DNA of 19,989 nucleotides from CBDVAK01 sp965371945 (GCA_965371945.1 CBDVAK010000027.1:1-19989); one strand, 5' to 3'; shown: positions 1 through 7,208, counted from the stretch's first letter. Notes: generated by a model not told the origin, from the letters alone. A program made the numbers and translations.

Positions 1-146
1 CGCGTTGAAGGGAGAGTCGACGGCTGTCCGGTGACCTGGGGATACTGAATGGACTTGGGAAAAGGGCGTTTGTACTGACTATACGCCTGCTTGAAACAGT
101 AGATCGGGTGAGGTAAGCGAGCGCTATGGCCAGCAACTACGGCGTT

Positions 147-187
147 CTTCGGTACTCAAGGTACGGGCGGGTAGCGGGTTACCGAAG
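147..187. repeat. Inverted repeat downstream of the cyclase
   Basis: CTTCGGTA at 147-154 pairs with TACCGAAG at 180-187 across a 25-base loop, a few bases beyond the cyclase stop codon. There is no T-run after the stem, so a Rho-independent terminator is not well supported. The remainder of 1-191 shows no gene or other recognisable signal. Confidence 0.3.
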
Positions 188-191
188 GGTT

Positions 192-2288
192 CTATTTGCT
201 ATCGAATCGGGACACGCCATCCCAGTCGTCAGCAGGCGGACTCCGCAGCAACTCCTCACAACGCTGCAGCAACCGGGCTGCTGACAGATCACCGGCCGGT
301 GGCGTATCCAGTTCACCCAATCTGGCCCTGGCTGCACCGTATTTGCGATCACGGAACGCGCGCAACGCCTCTTCATACCCCCGTGCCCACAACAACGTTG
401 CCGGCGCCACCTCTCCCCGAAACCCCAGCGGCTCATGGATCTCTACCGGCTCGGTCCGACCCTTGACCGCGACCCAATCGACCAGGCGCCATTCGAACTC
501 GCTGCCGGTGGCCGTCTGCACCGCCCCCGAAGCCAGAATCTCGGTCCCGTAGATCTTGTTGAGACCTTCCAGGCGACTGGCCAGATTCACGGTATCTCCG
601 AGGACTGTATAGCTCAGGCGCGAGGGTGCGCCGATGTTGCCAACCACCAGGGGGCCGCAATGGAGCCCGTAGCGGGTGGGAAGCACCGGCAAACCCTGCT
701 GCTGCCAGCGTCGGTTGAGCTCGGCAATGCGGGTTCTGGCACGCAACACCGCTCTCACTGCATTGCGTGCATGCCGCGCGTCAGGGTTGGGCGCACCCCA
801 GAACGCCACCACAGCATCGCCCACCAGCTTGTCGACCGTGCCTCGCTCTGCCTCCAGCACCCCGATCAGAGTCTCGAAATAATCGGCCATATGAGCGGTC
901 AGCGCTTCCGGTGTCATGCTCTCGGCGACCGTGGTGAAATCACGGATATCTGTGAACAGAACGGTCAACTCGGCACTGCGTCCACCGATCTGCGCCATTT
1001 CGCCACGCCGCATCAGTTCCTTGACCACATCGACGGGTACGTAACGGGCAAACGATTGCAGGGCGTTGAGCATCTGTTGCTGTGCGTCAGCCAGTTCCCT
1101 GACTTCGCGCAGACCTGACTGAATCGGCTCACCCTGGCGCAGATCCAATTGACGGATTCGTGAACTCTGGCGCGACAGCGCTTCCAGTGGTCGGCCGTAA
1201 CTGCGGGCCAGATAGAGCGACATCGCCACTGCCACCAGCAAGGCCGCCAGTGTGATCAGCAGTATGATGTTGCGCTGACGTTCCACCTCGCCGAGAAAAT
1301 CGCTTTCCGGTACCACCGTCACGATCCGGAAGCGACTACCGCTGTCAGGCACGATATCCAACGCCGCGGTCCACCAGGCCTCGCCGCCACTCTCAAAGCG
1401 AAATGCGCCACCTGAGCCACGCCCGGCATCATTCCACGCAGCGGCCGCGTCAGTCAGTGCGTTGATGCCAAGTGCCTGCAATGGCTGCAACACGCCCGCT
1501 CGCAACTGCGCCTCGGTTCGATACCGTTCCGAACGGGGCAGACCGACGACCTGTTCATCATCGGTGATCACCACCACCATGCCGTGATCGCTGATCTTGA
1601 GACCACTGGTGAAACGCGAGATGTCGGTCAACAACACGTCGAAGGCGATCACGAACGCGTGAGCGCTGTCATCCGCAATCCGCCAGCGTAACGACGCCGT
1701 AAGCCCCGGGTCCCCAGTGGTAAAAAACGTATAGGGGCGGGTCCAGAATATCTCCCCCGCCTCATTCCACATGGCGCCTTCAAACCAGCGCCGCAACCTT
1801 GGATCGTAGTCCAGCTCGCGCCATTCCTCCCCGACCGGGGCATCGACATCGCTCCAGGTTCGCCAGCGGGTGCGCTTACCCCAAGTCAGCACCCTCGTTT
1901 CACGGTTGCGCCAGGTACCGCTGACGGTGTCCTTGAGCAGCAGGTATTCAACCCCGTCGTCGCGCGCCACCAGCAGCGACGATACTTGGGGAATCTGGTC
2001 CAGCAACGGAATGAATCTGCGATTGAGTCCGGCGACATCGGTGGGATCGATCTCGCCTGTGGCGCCCCAGCGCGCCGCAATCTTCAGATTGGTGACCACC
2101 GGGTCGAAAAAAAGGCGCAACTCACCGCGCGCACGTTCCGCAGTATTGGCGGCCAGTGTCGCGGCAAGCGTCTCCACCGAGCGATAGGAGCCGAGGATGC
2201 TGACCAGCAGAATGGATCCCGCCGTCAACACGATCAAAATTATCAGGTTGCGCAGCAGGCTGTGCCGAATGGAAACGAATTTGGACAG
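192..2288 (-). CDS. Membrane-bound class III adenylate cyclase (Cache-HAMP-CHD)
   Basis: Makes cAMP from ATP on the cytoplasmic side of the inner membrane, probably in response to a periplasmic signal. Counting 698 residues from a CTG start, a first membrane helix lies at about 13-34 and a periplasmic Cache-like region at about 40-335. A second helix at about 340-362 and a HAMP linker follow. The class III catalytic domain runs from about 430 to 625. It has FTDIRDF (metal Asp 447 and 450), DKLVGD (purine-binding Lys 487) and LGDTVNLASRLE (Asp 565, transition-state Asn 568 and Arg 572). The Lys/Asp pair favours ATP over GTP. There is no ATG or GTG start in frame upstream. CTG at 2288 sits 8 nt after a perfect AGGAGG and restores basic residues before the first helix, whereas TTG at 2237 has no ribosome binding site and would begin inside that helix. 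The catalytic call is firm, the start is inferred and the signal is unknown. Confidence 0.9.
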   Translation of the reverse strand: MSKFVSIRHSLLRNLIILIVLTAGSILLVSILGSYRSVETLAATLAANTAERARGELRLFFDPVVTNLKIAARWGATGEIDPTDVAGLNRRFIPLLDQIPQVSSLLVARDDGVEYLLLKDTVSGTWRNRETRVLTWGKRTRWRTWSDVDAPVGEEWRELDYDPRLRRWFEGAMWNEAGEIFWTRPYTFFTTGDPGLTASLRWRIADDSAHAFVIAFDVLLTDISRFTSGLKISDHGMVVVITDDEQVVGLPRSERYRTEAQLRAGVLQPLQALGINALTDAAAAWNDAGRGSGGAFRFESGGEAWWTAALDIVPDSGSRFRIVTVVPESDFLGEVERQRNIILLITLAALLVAVAMSLYLARSYGRPLEALSRQSSRIRQLDLRQGEPIQSGLREVRELADAQQQMLNALQSFARYVPVDVVKELMRRGEMAQIGGRSAELTVLFTDIRDFTTVAESMTPEALTAHMADYFETLIGVLEAERGTVDKLVGDAVVAFWGAPNPDARHARNAVRAVLRARTRIAELNRRWQQQGLPVLPTRYGLHCGPLVVGNIGAPSRLSYTVLGDTVNLASRLEGLNKIYGTEILASGAVQTATGSEFEWRLVDWVAVKGRTEPVEIHEPLGFRGEVAPATLLWARGYEEALRAFRDRKYGAARARLGELDTPPAGDLSAARLLQRCEELLRSPPADDWDGVSRFDSK

Positions 2289-2296
2289 ACCGAGGT

Positions 2297-2302
2297 CCTC
2301 CT
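2297..2302 (-). promoter_or_regulatory. Shine-Dalgarno that decides a CTG start for the cyclase
   Basis: On the minus strand AGGAGG spans 2302-2297, then 8 bases, then CTG at 2288-2286 in the cyclase frame. An in-frame TAG at 2303-2301 overlaps this site and excludes any start further upstream in the present sequence. Confidence 0.55.
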
Positions 2303-2465
2303 AGGAGGCTGTCCGAGAACAGACTGATCTACTGCGGACAAGCCTGATTGGCCATATTTTCCGATCCTGTTCGTTAAATAGCACAACTATTCGCCTCAAA
2401 TGATCGAAAAATCTGACTCAATCGGGCTCGCCCTCGCTACGACCGCTGTTCTCGGACAGCCTCCT
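2303..2465. mobile_element. MITE-like palindromic element, 163 bp
   Basis: The ends are perfect 20-bp inverted repeats: AGGAGGCTGTCCGAGAACAG at 2303-2322 and its complement at 2446-2465. Further nested pairs lie inside: 2341-2350 with 2419-2428 (9 of 10), 2356-2366 with 2402-2412 (10 of 11), and a central AATAG/CTATT around CACAA at 2382-2386. The whole unit therefore folds as one long imperfect hairpin centred near 2384. It has no coding capacity and is more AT-rich than its flanks. If the ends are taken as GAGGCTGTCC, the flanks CTAG and CTGG would be a 4-bp target duplication with one change. The parent transposase family is not identifiable from the window. It fills most of the non-coding stretch between the cyclase and the SRAP gene, and I see no clear promoter in the remaining 2466-2614. 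Confidence 0.82.
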
Positions 2466-2614
2466 GGAATGGCACACGTTGCCCGGCGACCGCTGGCAAG
2501 ATAGTCAACACGAGACCGCGGTGCAAGAGCCAGGCGGTGGAGCCCGGACACCACGATGCCGATCAACCGCAAGCTCGCGGTATCACGCCCCGCAAGGTGG
2601 TAAGCTGCAACCGC

Positions 2615-3292
2615 ATGTGTGGGCGATTCGATCTGCATTCCTCGGTACACGAACTGGTGCGGCTGTTACAGGCCGAAATGATCGCCGCTGCGGAACCCAG
2701 CTACAACATAGCGCCCGGCCAGCCGGTGTCGGTGCTGCGCAACAGCGGCGCTGGCGGCCGCGAACTGGTGCCGCTACGGTGGGGACTGGTACCGGGATGG
2801 AGCGCCGGGCCGGACAATCGCTACCGGATGATCAACGCGCGAGCGGAAACCATCTCCGAAAAACCAGCCTTCCGGAGCCCGCTACGATCCCGGCGCTGCC
2901 TGATCCCCGCCGATGGCTTCTACGAGTGGCAGGCAAGCCCGGACGGCAAACAGCCCTGCTATATCAGCCTGGCGGACAGCGAACCATTCACCATGGCCGG
3001 GCTCTGGGAGCACTGGCGTGGCGCCGACGGCAAGACCATCGAGTCCTGCGTCATCATCACCACCCGGGCCAACCCACTGGTGGCGAGGATACACCCGCGC
3101 ATGCCGGTGATCATCGACCGCCCTCATCATGAGCAGTGGCTGGAGCCAGGCATCACCGACGCCGACACACTGCTGCCCATGCTGGCACCGTTCGATGCCG
3201 GGAGGATGGTCGCCTGGCCCGTCAGCCGACGAGTCAACAGTCCGGCCAACGACGACCGTCACTGCATCGAACCAGTCGCTCAGGATCCTTGA
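2615..3292 (+). CDS. yedK: SOS response-associated peptidase (SRAP/YedK/HMCES family)
   Basis: SRAP proteins crosslink covalently to abasic sites in single-stranded DNA through the amino-terminal cysteine, protecting replication forks. The 225-residue product starts MCGRF, so Cys2 becomes the amino terminus after Met removal. This fixes the start at 2615 even though the frame is open further upstream. The other family residues are present: Asn74 in MINARAET, Glu104 in DGFYEWQ and His160 in ARIHPRMP. Length and spacing match the E. coli protein closely. The gene stands alone. Its last 13 bases overlap the end of the convergent DUF2914 gene. No LexA-type CTGT-N8-ACAG site was found upstream, so SOS control is not supported here. 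The nearest upstream feature is the MITE-like element. Confidence 0.95.
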   Translation: MCGRFDLHSSVHELVRLLQAEMIAAAEPSYNIAPGQPVSVLRNSGAGGRELVPLRWGLVPGWSAGPDNRYRMINARAETISEKPAFRSPLRSRRCLIPADGFYEWQASPDGKQPCYISLADSEPFTMAGLWEHWRGADGKTIESCVIITTRANPLVARIHPRMPVIIDRPHHEQWLEPGITDADTLLPMLAPFDAGRMVAWPVSRRVNSPANDDRHCIEPVAQDP

Positions 3293-4491
3293 TCGATCCG
3301 CAACGAGCGCTCCAGCAGAACCTCGCCCGCGCCGTCTGTCACCTGCACCGTCCACGCCCCGCTCGTATTCGGGCCGATCAGCTTGCTCGAATAGACGCGC
3401 CAGCGGTCTCCTCCGACCCGAAACTCCACACTCGCCACCACATCGCCCTGCCGCAACCATCGGTGGGTGACGCGCTGGCCTGACAACCCGACCAGTTCGG
3501 TAAAAAAGAACACCCGTCTCAGTTCGGACAACTGCAGGGTGGCGTCCAACCGCCCGACCGGTTCGCGGTTCTCCATACCGCTGGCAAACCCGGCACGCCG
3601 CACCTGCGCCGAATCCTCCACCCGGGGTCTGGCCACGGGTTCGCCGTCCCTGTCATCGTTGCGGCGCTGCACGTACTCCACGAACGGATCACGTCGCGAG
3701 GCAGGTGGTGACGCCTGGGACGCATCGGCCGCCTCCGCGGACCCCGCTTCAATCCCGGTCTCGAGTTGCGGTGGTTGCTGCTCCGCCGACCCGGTCTGCG
3801 CGCCTGCCTCCGACACCGGATTTATCACCTCTTCGACCACTGCAATCTGCGCCGTCTCGTCGTCAAAGCCAACCACGGCGGACCCGGCGCCTGACTCAGC
3901 ACTCCGCGTCACTGGCGCCTCCACCGGGGAGGACAATATGGGTGGGGGATCGGCACTGCGCGCTGGTGCGGCAGGCTCGGGCGCAGGCTCGTCATCCGCT
4001 GGCGAACTGACGATGTCTCCGGGGTCACCGGATACCGTGGTTGCGGAAGAAGGCTCCCTGGCACCGGATTCACCAGTAACGATCGAATCGGACCCCGGAA
4101 CCACCGCCGCCGCCGTGTCCGGGACCTCCGCAACATCGCCCTGCGGGCGTTGCTGCGATAGCAGCGGAGGATCGCTCGTGGCATCGGGGCCGGGAGCCGG
4201 TCCCTGCCCGGACAGCAACGAATCCGTCTCTCCCCCGACAATCACAGATTCCGGTTCCGGGACCACCGCCGATGGATTCATGCCCGCATACCAACGCCAC
4301 AACGCCACTGCCACCAGCAGCAGCAATAGTAGCGCGCCACCAATTCTCCACGGCGAGAAACCCGGTTTTGACTCCGGCAGCAAACGCGGTCTGGGGGGGG
4401 CATCCGCCACCTCGTTCAGCGTCGCCCCATCGCTGATTGCAGTCCCCTGGCCGCGGACCACGATCTTGATCTTGACTCTCTCTTCCGGCAT
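3280..4491 (-). CDS. Single-pass membrane protein with C-terminal DUF2914
   Basis: A 403-residue protein of unknown function. A cytoplasmic stretch of about 47 residues (starting MPEERVKIKIVVRGQG) leads to one membrane helix at about 50-66. A long low-complexity segment rich in Ala, Pro, Ser, Glu and Asp (about 72-320), probably periplasmic and disordered, follows. The C-terminal DUF2914 domain (about 325-400) has the typical VFFFTELVGLSGQ, VTHRW, DRWRVYSSK and GAWTVQVTD blocks. The start at 4491 is preferred over an in-frame ATG at 4536 because GGAG lies 9 nt before it and the conserved basic start follows. A run of eight C bases on the coding strand (4393-4400) falls ahead of the membrane helix. 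The linker resembles periplasm-spanning proteins, but no partner is visible. A TATACT hexamer on the minus strand at 4615-4610 is a weak promoter candidate. Confidence 0.85.
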   Translation of the reverse strand: MPEERVKIKIVVRGQGTAISDGATLNEVADAPPRPRLLPESKPGFSPWRIGGALLLLLLVAVALWRWYAGMNPSAVVPEPESVIVGGETDSLLSGQGPAPGPDATSDPPLLSQQRPQGDVAEVPDTAAAVVPGSDSIVTGESGAREPSSATTVSGDPGDIVSSPADDEPAPEPAAPARSADPPPILSSPVEAPVTRSAESGAGSAVVGFDDETAQIAVVEEVINPVSEAGAQTGSAEQQPPQLETGIEAGSAEAADASQASPPASRRDPFVEYVQRRNDDRDGEPVARPRVEDSAQVRRAGFASGMENREPVGRLDATLQLSELRRVFFFTELVGLSGQRVTHRWLRQGDVVASVEFRVGGDRWRVYSSKLIGPNTSGAWTVQVTDGAGEVLLERSLRIDQGS

Positions 4492-4779
4492 CAGCGGGTG
4501 CTCCGATACACCTGTGCGGCGGGCTTTCCCCCGCAAACCCTACTATCCAGCGCGTGACGGCGTGCTCCGGCACAGGCCAGCCGCACCCGAATCCCGGCAA
4601 CCGCAGCGAAGTATACCCGTGGCAAACCGGTTTTCGGCTTCCAGCGCGCACACTTTGACGCGGATTTAGAACGGCGACCAATGGACCACCATGACGCCAC
4701 CACCTCAGGCGACCGGCTGCCGATTGCTTCCTGGCTGTCCGTCTCCCTCTCCGGCATGATCCGCGGCTCCTTGGCCAGT

Positions 4780-6159
4780 TCAGGCGGTGCTCTCAGGCAG
4801 CGACATCACCACTCGCAAACCGGGATGATTGTCTTCCAGCCGCACGCTCATATCGTGTAACGCCAACACCGCAGCCACCAGGCTCAAACCCAGACCGCTG
4901 CCTGGCGTGGTACGGCTGGATTCCAGTCGAAAGAAACGTCTGAAAACCTTCTCCCTCGCCGGCACGGGGATGCCCGGGCCACTGTCGGCGACCACCAGTG
5001 CCCAGCCGCCGGCATCGGGGACCATGGTCAGCGACACCGTACCGCCGGGCGGCGTATATTTGATGGCATTGTCGAGCAGATTGGCAAGTGCCTGAAACAA
5101 CAATTCACGGTCCCCGGAAATGCTTTTCGTGCCCGGCACCCGGCATTCGAACTGCAGATCGCTGTCTTCCGCCGCCGGCCCGTAGAGCTCGGCGACATCC
5201 GACAGGAGTTCGGCCAGATCGAAGCGGGTGAAATTGGCCCGTGCGCTGCGCGACTCCACCCTGGCAATCCGCAGCAGCGCCCCAAAAGTCGCAAGCAGGG
5301 CGTCCGCGTCCGCCAACGCCGCATCGACGAACTGCCGCCACTGCTGACTGCCTGGGCCCTCCATGGCCAGCACTTCCAGCCGGTTTCGCAACCGCGATAA
5401 CGGTGTTCGCAGATCGTGCGCGATGTTGTCGGAAACCTGACGCATTCCGTCCATCAGCCGCTCAATCTGGTCGAGCATGCTGTTGAGGTTGGCGGCCAAC
5501 TGATCGAAATCGTCATCCGTACCCTGGGTCGGAATTCGCCGTGACAGATCACCCGACATGATCTCTCGGCTGGTTTGATTGATGCCGTCGATGCGCCGCA
5601 CCATGCTGCGGGTCATCATGCTGCCGCCCGCCAACGCCAGCAGCACGGTAATGGCCAGTCCCCACAGCAGGGTATTGATGATAATCCCCTGGGTGCGCTC
5701 CAGGTCGTGGATGTCACGACCGACCAGCAGCCGAAACCCGCCACGCAGTATGAATGTCTTGGCGCGGGCGCGATGAGTTTCCCCCGCCGGCCATTCCGCG
5801 CCCTCCAATCTGAAGTTCAACCAGCCATCCTCGCTCTGCGGTACATCCGGCCACTGGTTCAGATTGCCCACCAACGCCCGGTAGTCGCTGTCGGTCAGCA
5901 GATAAACGGTCAGCCCGGCCGGCGCCCGGGACACCCGCCCGGCGATCAGCGAGGTCAGACCGGTCAGACCGTCGAGTCGATAACGCTCGGCCAGCCCGCT
6001 GATCTCCGCCTCGATGGTGCTGTCGGTCTGGCGGGCCATGTAACCCGCGGTCGACCAGTAGATAAAACCCAGCAACAGCAGCACCGAAATGCTGAACAGC
6101 GCCATATACATCAACGCCAGCCGAAAGGTAGAGCTGTGTATGAGTTGCCGTGGCCGCAT
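4780..6159 (-). CDS. HAMP-domain sensor histidine kinase, orphan
   Basis: Inner-membrane sensor kinase of 459 residues that autophosphorylates and passes phosphate to a response regulator not encoded beside it. Helix 1 spans about 15-36, followed by a periplasmic sensor of about 120 residues and helix 2 at about 160-182. HAMP is at about 183-235 and HisKA carries His248 in DNIAHDLRTPLSRL. The HATPase has an N box around Asn360-Asn364 (NLLDNAIKY), a G1 box DSGPGIP at 392-398 and a G2 box GSGLGL at 420-425. All catalytic motifs look intact. GGAG lies 10 nt before the ATG. It is transcribed away from the Sel1-repeat gene. The response regulator at 7209 has its own kinase and opposite orientation, so pairing with it would be speculation. 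No domain identifies the signal. Confidence 0.94.
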   Translation of the reverse strand: MRPRQLIHSSTFRLALMYMALFSISVLLLLGFIYWSTAGYMARQTDSTIEAEISGLAERYRLDGLTGLTSLIAGRVSRAPAGLTVYLLTDSDYRALVGNLNQWPDVPQSEDGWLNFRLEGAEWPAGETHRARAKTFILRGGFRLLVGRDIHDLERTQGIIINTLLWGLAITVLLALAGGSMMTRSMVRRIDGINQTSREIMSGDLSRRIPTQGTDDDFDQLAANLNSMLDQIERLMDGMRQVSDNIAHDLRTPLSRLRNRLEVLAMEGPGSQQWRQFVDAALADADALLATFGALLRIARVESRSARANFTRFDLAELLSDVAELYGPAAEDSDLQFECRVPGTKSISGDRELLFQALANLLDNAIKYTPPGGTVSLTMVPDAGGWALVVADSGPGIPVPAREKVFRRFFRLESSRTTPGSGLGLSLVAAVLALHDMSVRLEDNHPGLRVVMSLPESTA

Positions 6160-6208
6160 GAGTCTTCATCTCCGGGCCGCAGCGAGAACTCTGCGGCTGC
6201 GCCATGTT

Positions 6209-6228
6209 AGGCGATTGGCGGAAACAAA
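6209..6228. repeat. Dispersed 20-bp motif, copy 1, within an inverted repeat
   Basis: AGGCGATTGGCGGAAACAAA matches the sequence at 19949-19968 in 19 of 20 positions. It also forms the left part of an inverted repeat CGATTGG-N17-CCAATCG (6212-6242) in the divergent promoter region between the orphan kinase and the Sel1-repeat gene. An operator or a small dispersed repeat would both fit. Confidence 0.55.
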
Positions 6229-6289
6229 TAATCATCCAATCGCGGCACACGAAAATGGTACCCTTGCCCGCTCGCCGCATCCTGCGGCC

Positions 6290-6298
6290 TGGTATAAC
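6290..6298 (+). promoter_or_regulatory. Extended -10 promoter of the Sel1-repeat gene
   Basis: TGGTATAAC matches the extended -10 form TGn-TATAAT. A -35 is not obvious (TTGCCC at 6264 is too far away at 23 bases). Transcription would start around 6305, giving a leader of roughly 12 bases before ATG 6317. Confidence 0.5.
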
Positions 6299-6316
6299 CC
6301 GGATTCCACCACTGCC

Positions 6317-6961
6317 ATGAGTGTTCTGAACAAGTTGATGCGTCAGCTCCCCATCCTGATCGCGATCGTCGCCATCGCGTTCCTGGCCGGGCAGTACGTC
6401 ACCCAGCGGCAGATGGAATCTCCACAGCAGCAACTTGAACTGGCCAGGAAGGCGATGTCGGAAGGCCGCGAAGACATTGCCGCGGAACTGTTGAGACCGC
6501 TGGCTGAAAAAGGCAACGCCAAAGCCCAGTACGCGCTGGGCCATCTGTATGCGATCGGTCTCGGCGTCAAGCAGGATCCGACTACCGCCGAGCAGTGGCT
6601 GCAGCTGTCGGCCGAACAGGGTTATCCACCGGCCGGGCAACAACTCGGCGAGATGTATCGCGATGGCGACGGTATCGACCAGAACTTCGCAAAGGCGCTG
6701 AACTGGTTCCAGAAGGCATCCGTGCAGGGAAGTGCGGCGGGTCAGCGCGACCTGGGTGAACTCTATCAGTACGGCTGGGGCGTATCCGCGGACCCGGTCA
6801 AAGCCTACGCCTGGTACGAACTGGCAGCGAGGAGTGGCGATCGCATGGCCCCGCATCTGCGCGATGCTCTGGCAGTGAAGCTCGATGATCAGCAACTGTC
6901 TGCGGCGGAGGACGAGGTGGCTCGTCTTCAGGCTACCGTGAAAAACGATGACAAAGGTTGA
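6317..6961 (+). CDS. Membrane-anchored Sel1-repeat (TPR-like) protein
   Basis: A 214-residue protein with one N-terminal membrane helix (about 10-26) that anchors a mostly helical periplasmic domain. Three Sel1-like repeats are visible at about 68-102, 104-138 and 140-174. They carry signatures such as AQYALGHLYAIGLGV, GQQLGEMYRDGDGI and GQRDLGELYQYGWGV, preceded by one degenerate helical pair. Sel1 repeats are scaffolds for protein-protein contacts, and no enzymatic motif is present. The frame is open upstream to 6089, but that region overlaps the kinase start. ATG 6317 gives the proper membrane anchor and follows the extended -10 element closely. The gene is divergent from the orphan kinase. 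Its partner is unknown. Confidence 0.88.
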   Translation: MSVLNKLMRQLPILIAIVAIAFLAGQYVTQRQMESPQQQLELARKAMSEGREDIAAELLRPLAEKGNAKAQYALGHLYAIGLGVKQDPTTAEQWLQLSAEQGYPPAGQQLGEMYRDGDGIDQNFAKALNWFQKASVQGSAAGQRDLGELYQYGWGVSADPVKAYAWYELAARSGDRMAPHLRDALAVKLDDQQLSAAEDEVARLQATVKNDDKG

Positions 6962-6982
6962 TCGCGGGGACCTGGACCCAAT

Positions 6983-6998
6983 CGTGACATTTGCGTGA
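6983..6998 (+). promoter_or_regulatory. Two CGTGA direct repeats, 11-bp period (putative response-regulator operator)
   Basis: CGTGA occurs at 6983-6987 and 6994-6998, exactly one helical turn apart, 11 bases before TAGTGT at 7010-7015. The same motif, period and distance to a -10-like hexamer occur before the spondin gene at 9428-9465. OmpR/PhoB-family regulators bind such tandem 11-bp repeats in place of a -35 element. Autoregulation of the adjacent operon is inferred. Confidence 0.65.
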
Positions 6999-7011
6999 TA
7001 CCGGCACCCTA

Positions 7012-7170
7012 GTGTGCTGTCTCACGAGTAGCTTGACGGTAGCGGTGAGCAATGGCGGTCACTGACAAGGCGCAGCGAGTGAGCAATAGCGGGGCCTCGC
7101 GACGAGCTGCAACGCAGTCAGAGGCCGTCAGGGCCAGCGCAAGTGTTGAGCTACTTGTGAGACAGTGCAC
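7012..7170. mobile_element. Second MITE-like element, about 159 bp, TA-flanked
   Basis: The left end GTGTGCTGTCTCACGAGTAG and the complement of the right end GTGCACTGTCTCACAAGTAG match with only a few differences over about 25 bp. A TA dinucleotide flanks both sides (7010-7011 and 7171-7172), consistent with a TA target duplication as in IS630/Tc1-type transposition. The arms are partly complementary further inward, and GTGAGCAAT(G/A)GCGG is repeated inside. There is no coding potential. Its termini differ from those of the element at 2303, so it is a separate family. It lies between the CGTGA operator and the response-regulator start. Confidence 0.75.
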
Positions 7171-7208
7171 TAATGTCGGCACCTGATTACCGCAACCATC
7201 ACCGATTA

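Noticed and set aside
147..187. Rho-independent terminator for the cyclase gene
   Set aside because: An 8-bp inverted repeat exists, but the 25-base loop and lack of a T-tract make termination unlikely. It is kept only as a low-confidence repeat.
2446..2459. CTGTTCTCGGACAG, resembling a LexA box upstream of the SOS-associated peptidase gene
   Set aside because: The half-sites are separated by 6 rather than 8 bases, and the sequence is the terminal inverted repeat of the MITE-like element, present equally at its other end.
3467..4669. 400-codon open frame on the plus strand
   Set aside because: Antisense to the DUF2914 gene and composed of Ser/Thr/Pro-rich low-complexity sequence mirroring the repetitive linker. 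No start signal or domain.
7173..7208. Alternative upstream ATG for the response regulator
   Set aside because: It overlaps the reconstructed -10 and the element junction, lacks a ribosome binding site, and adds residues not typical of receiver domains.
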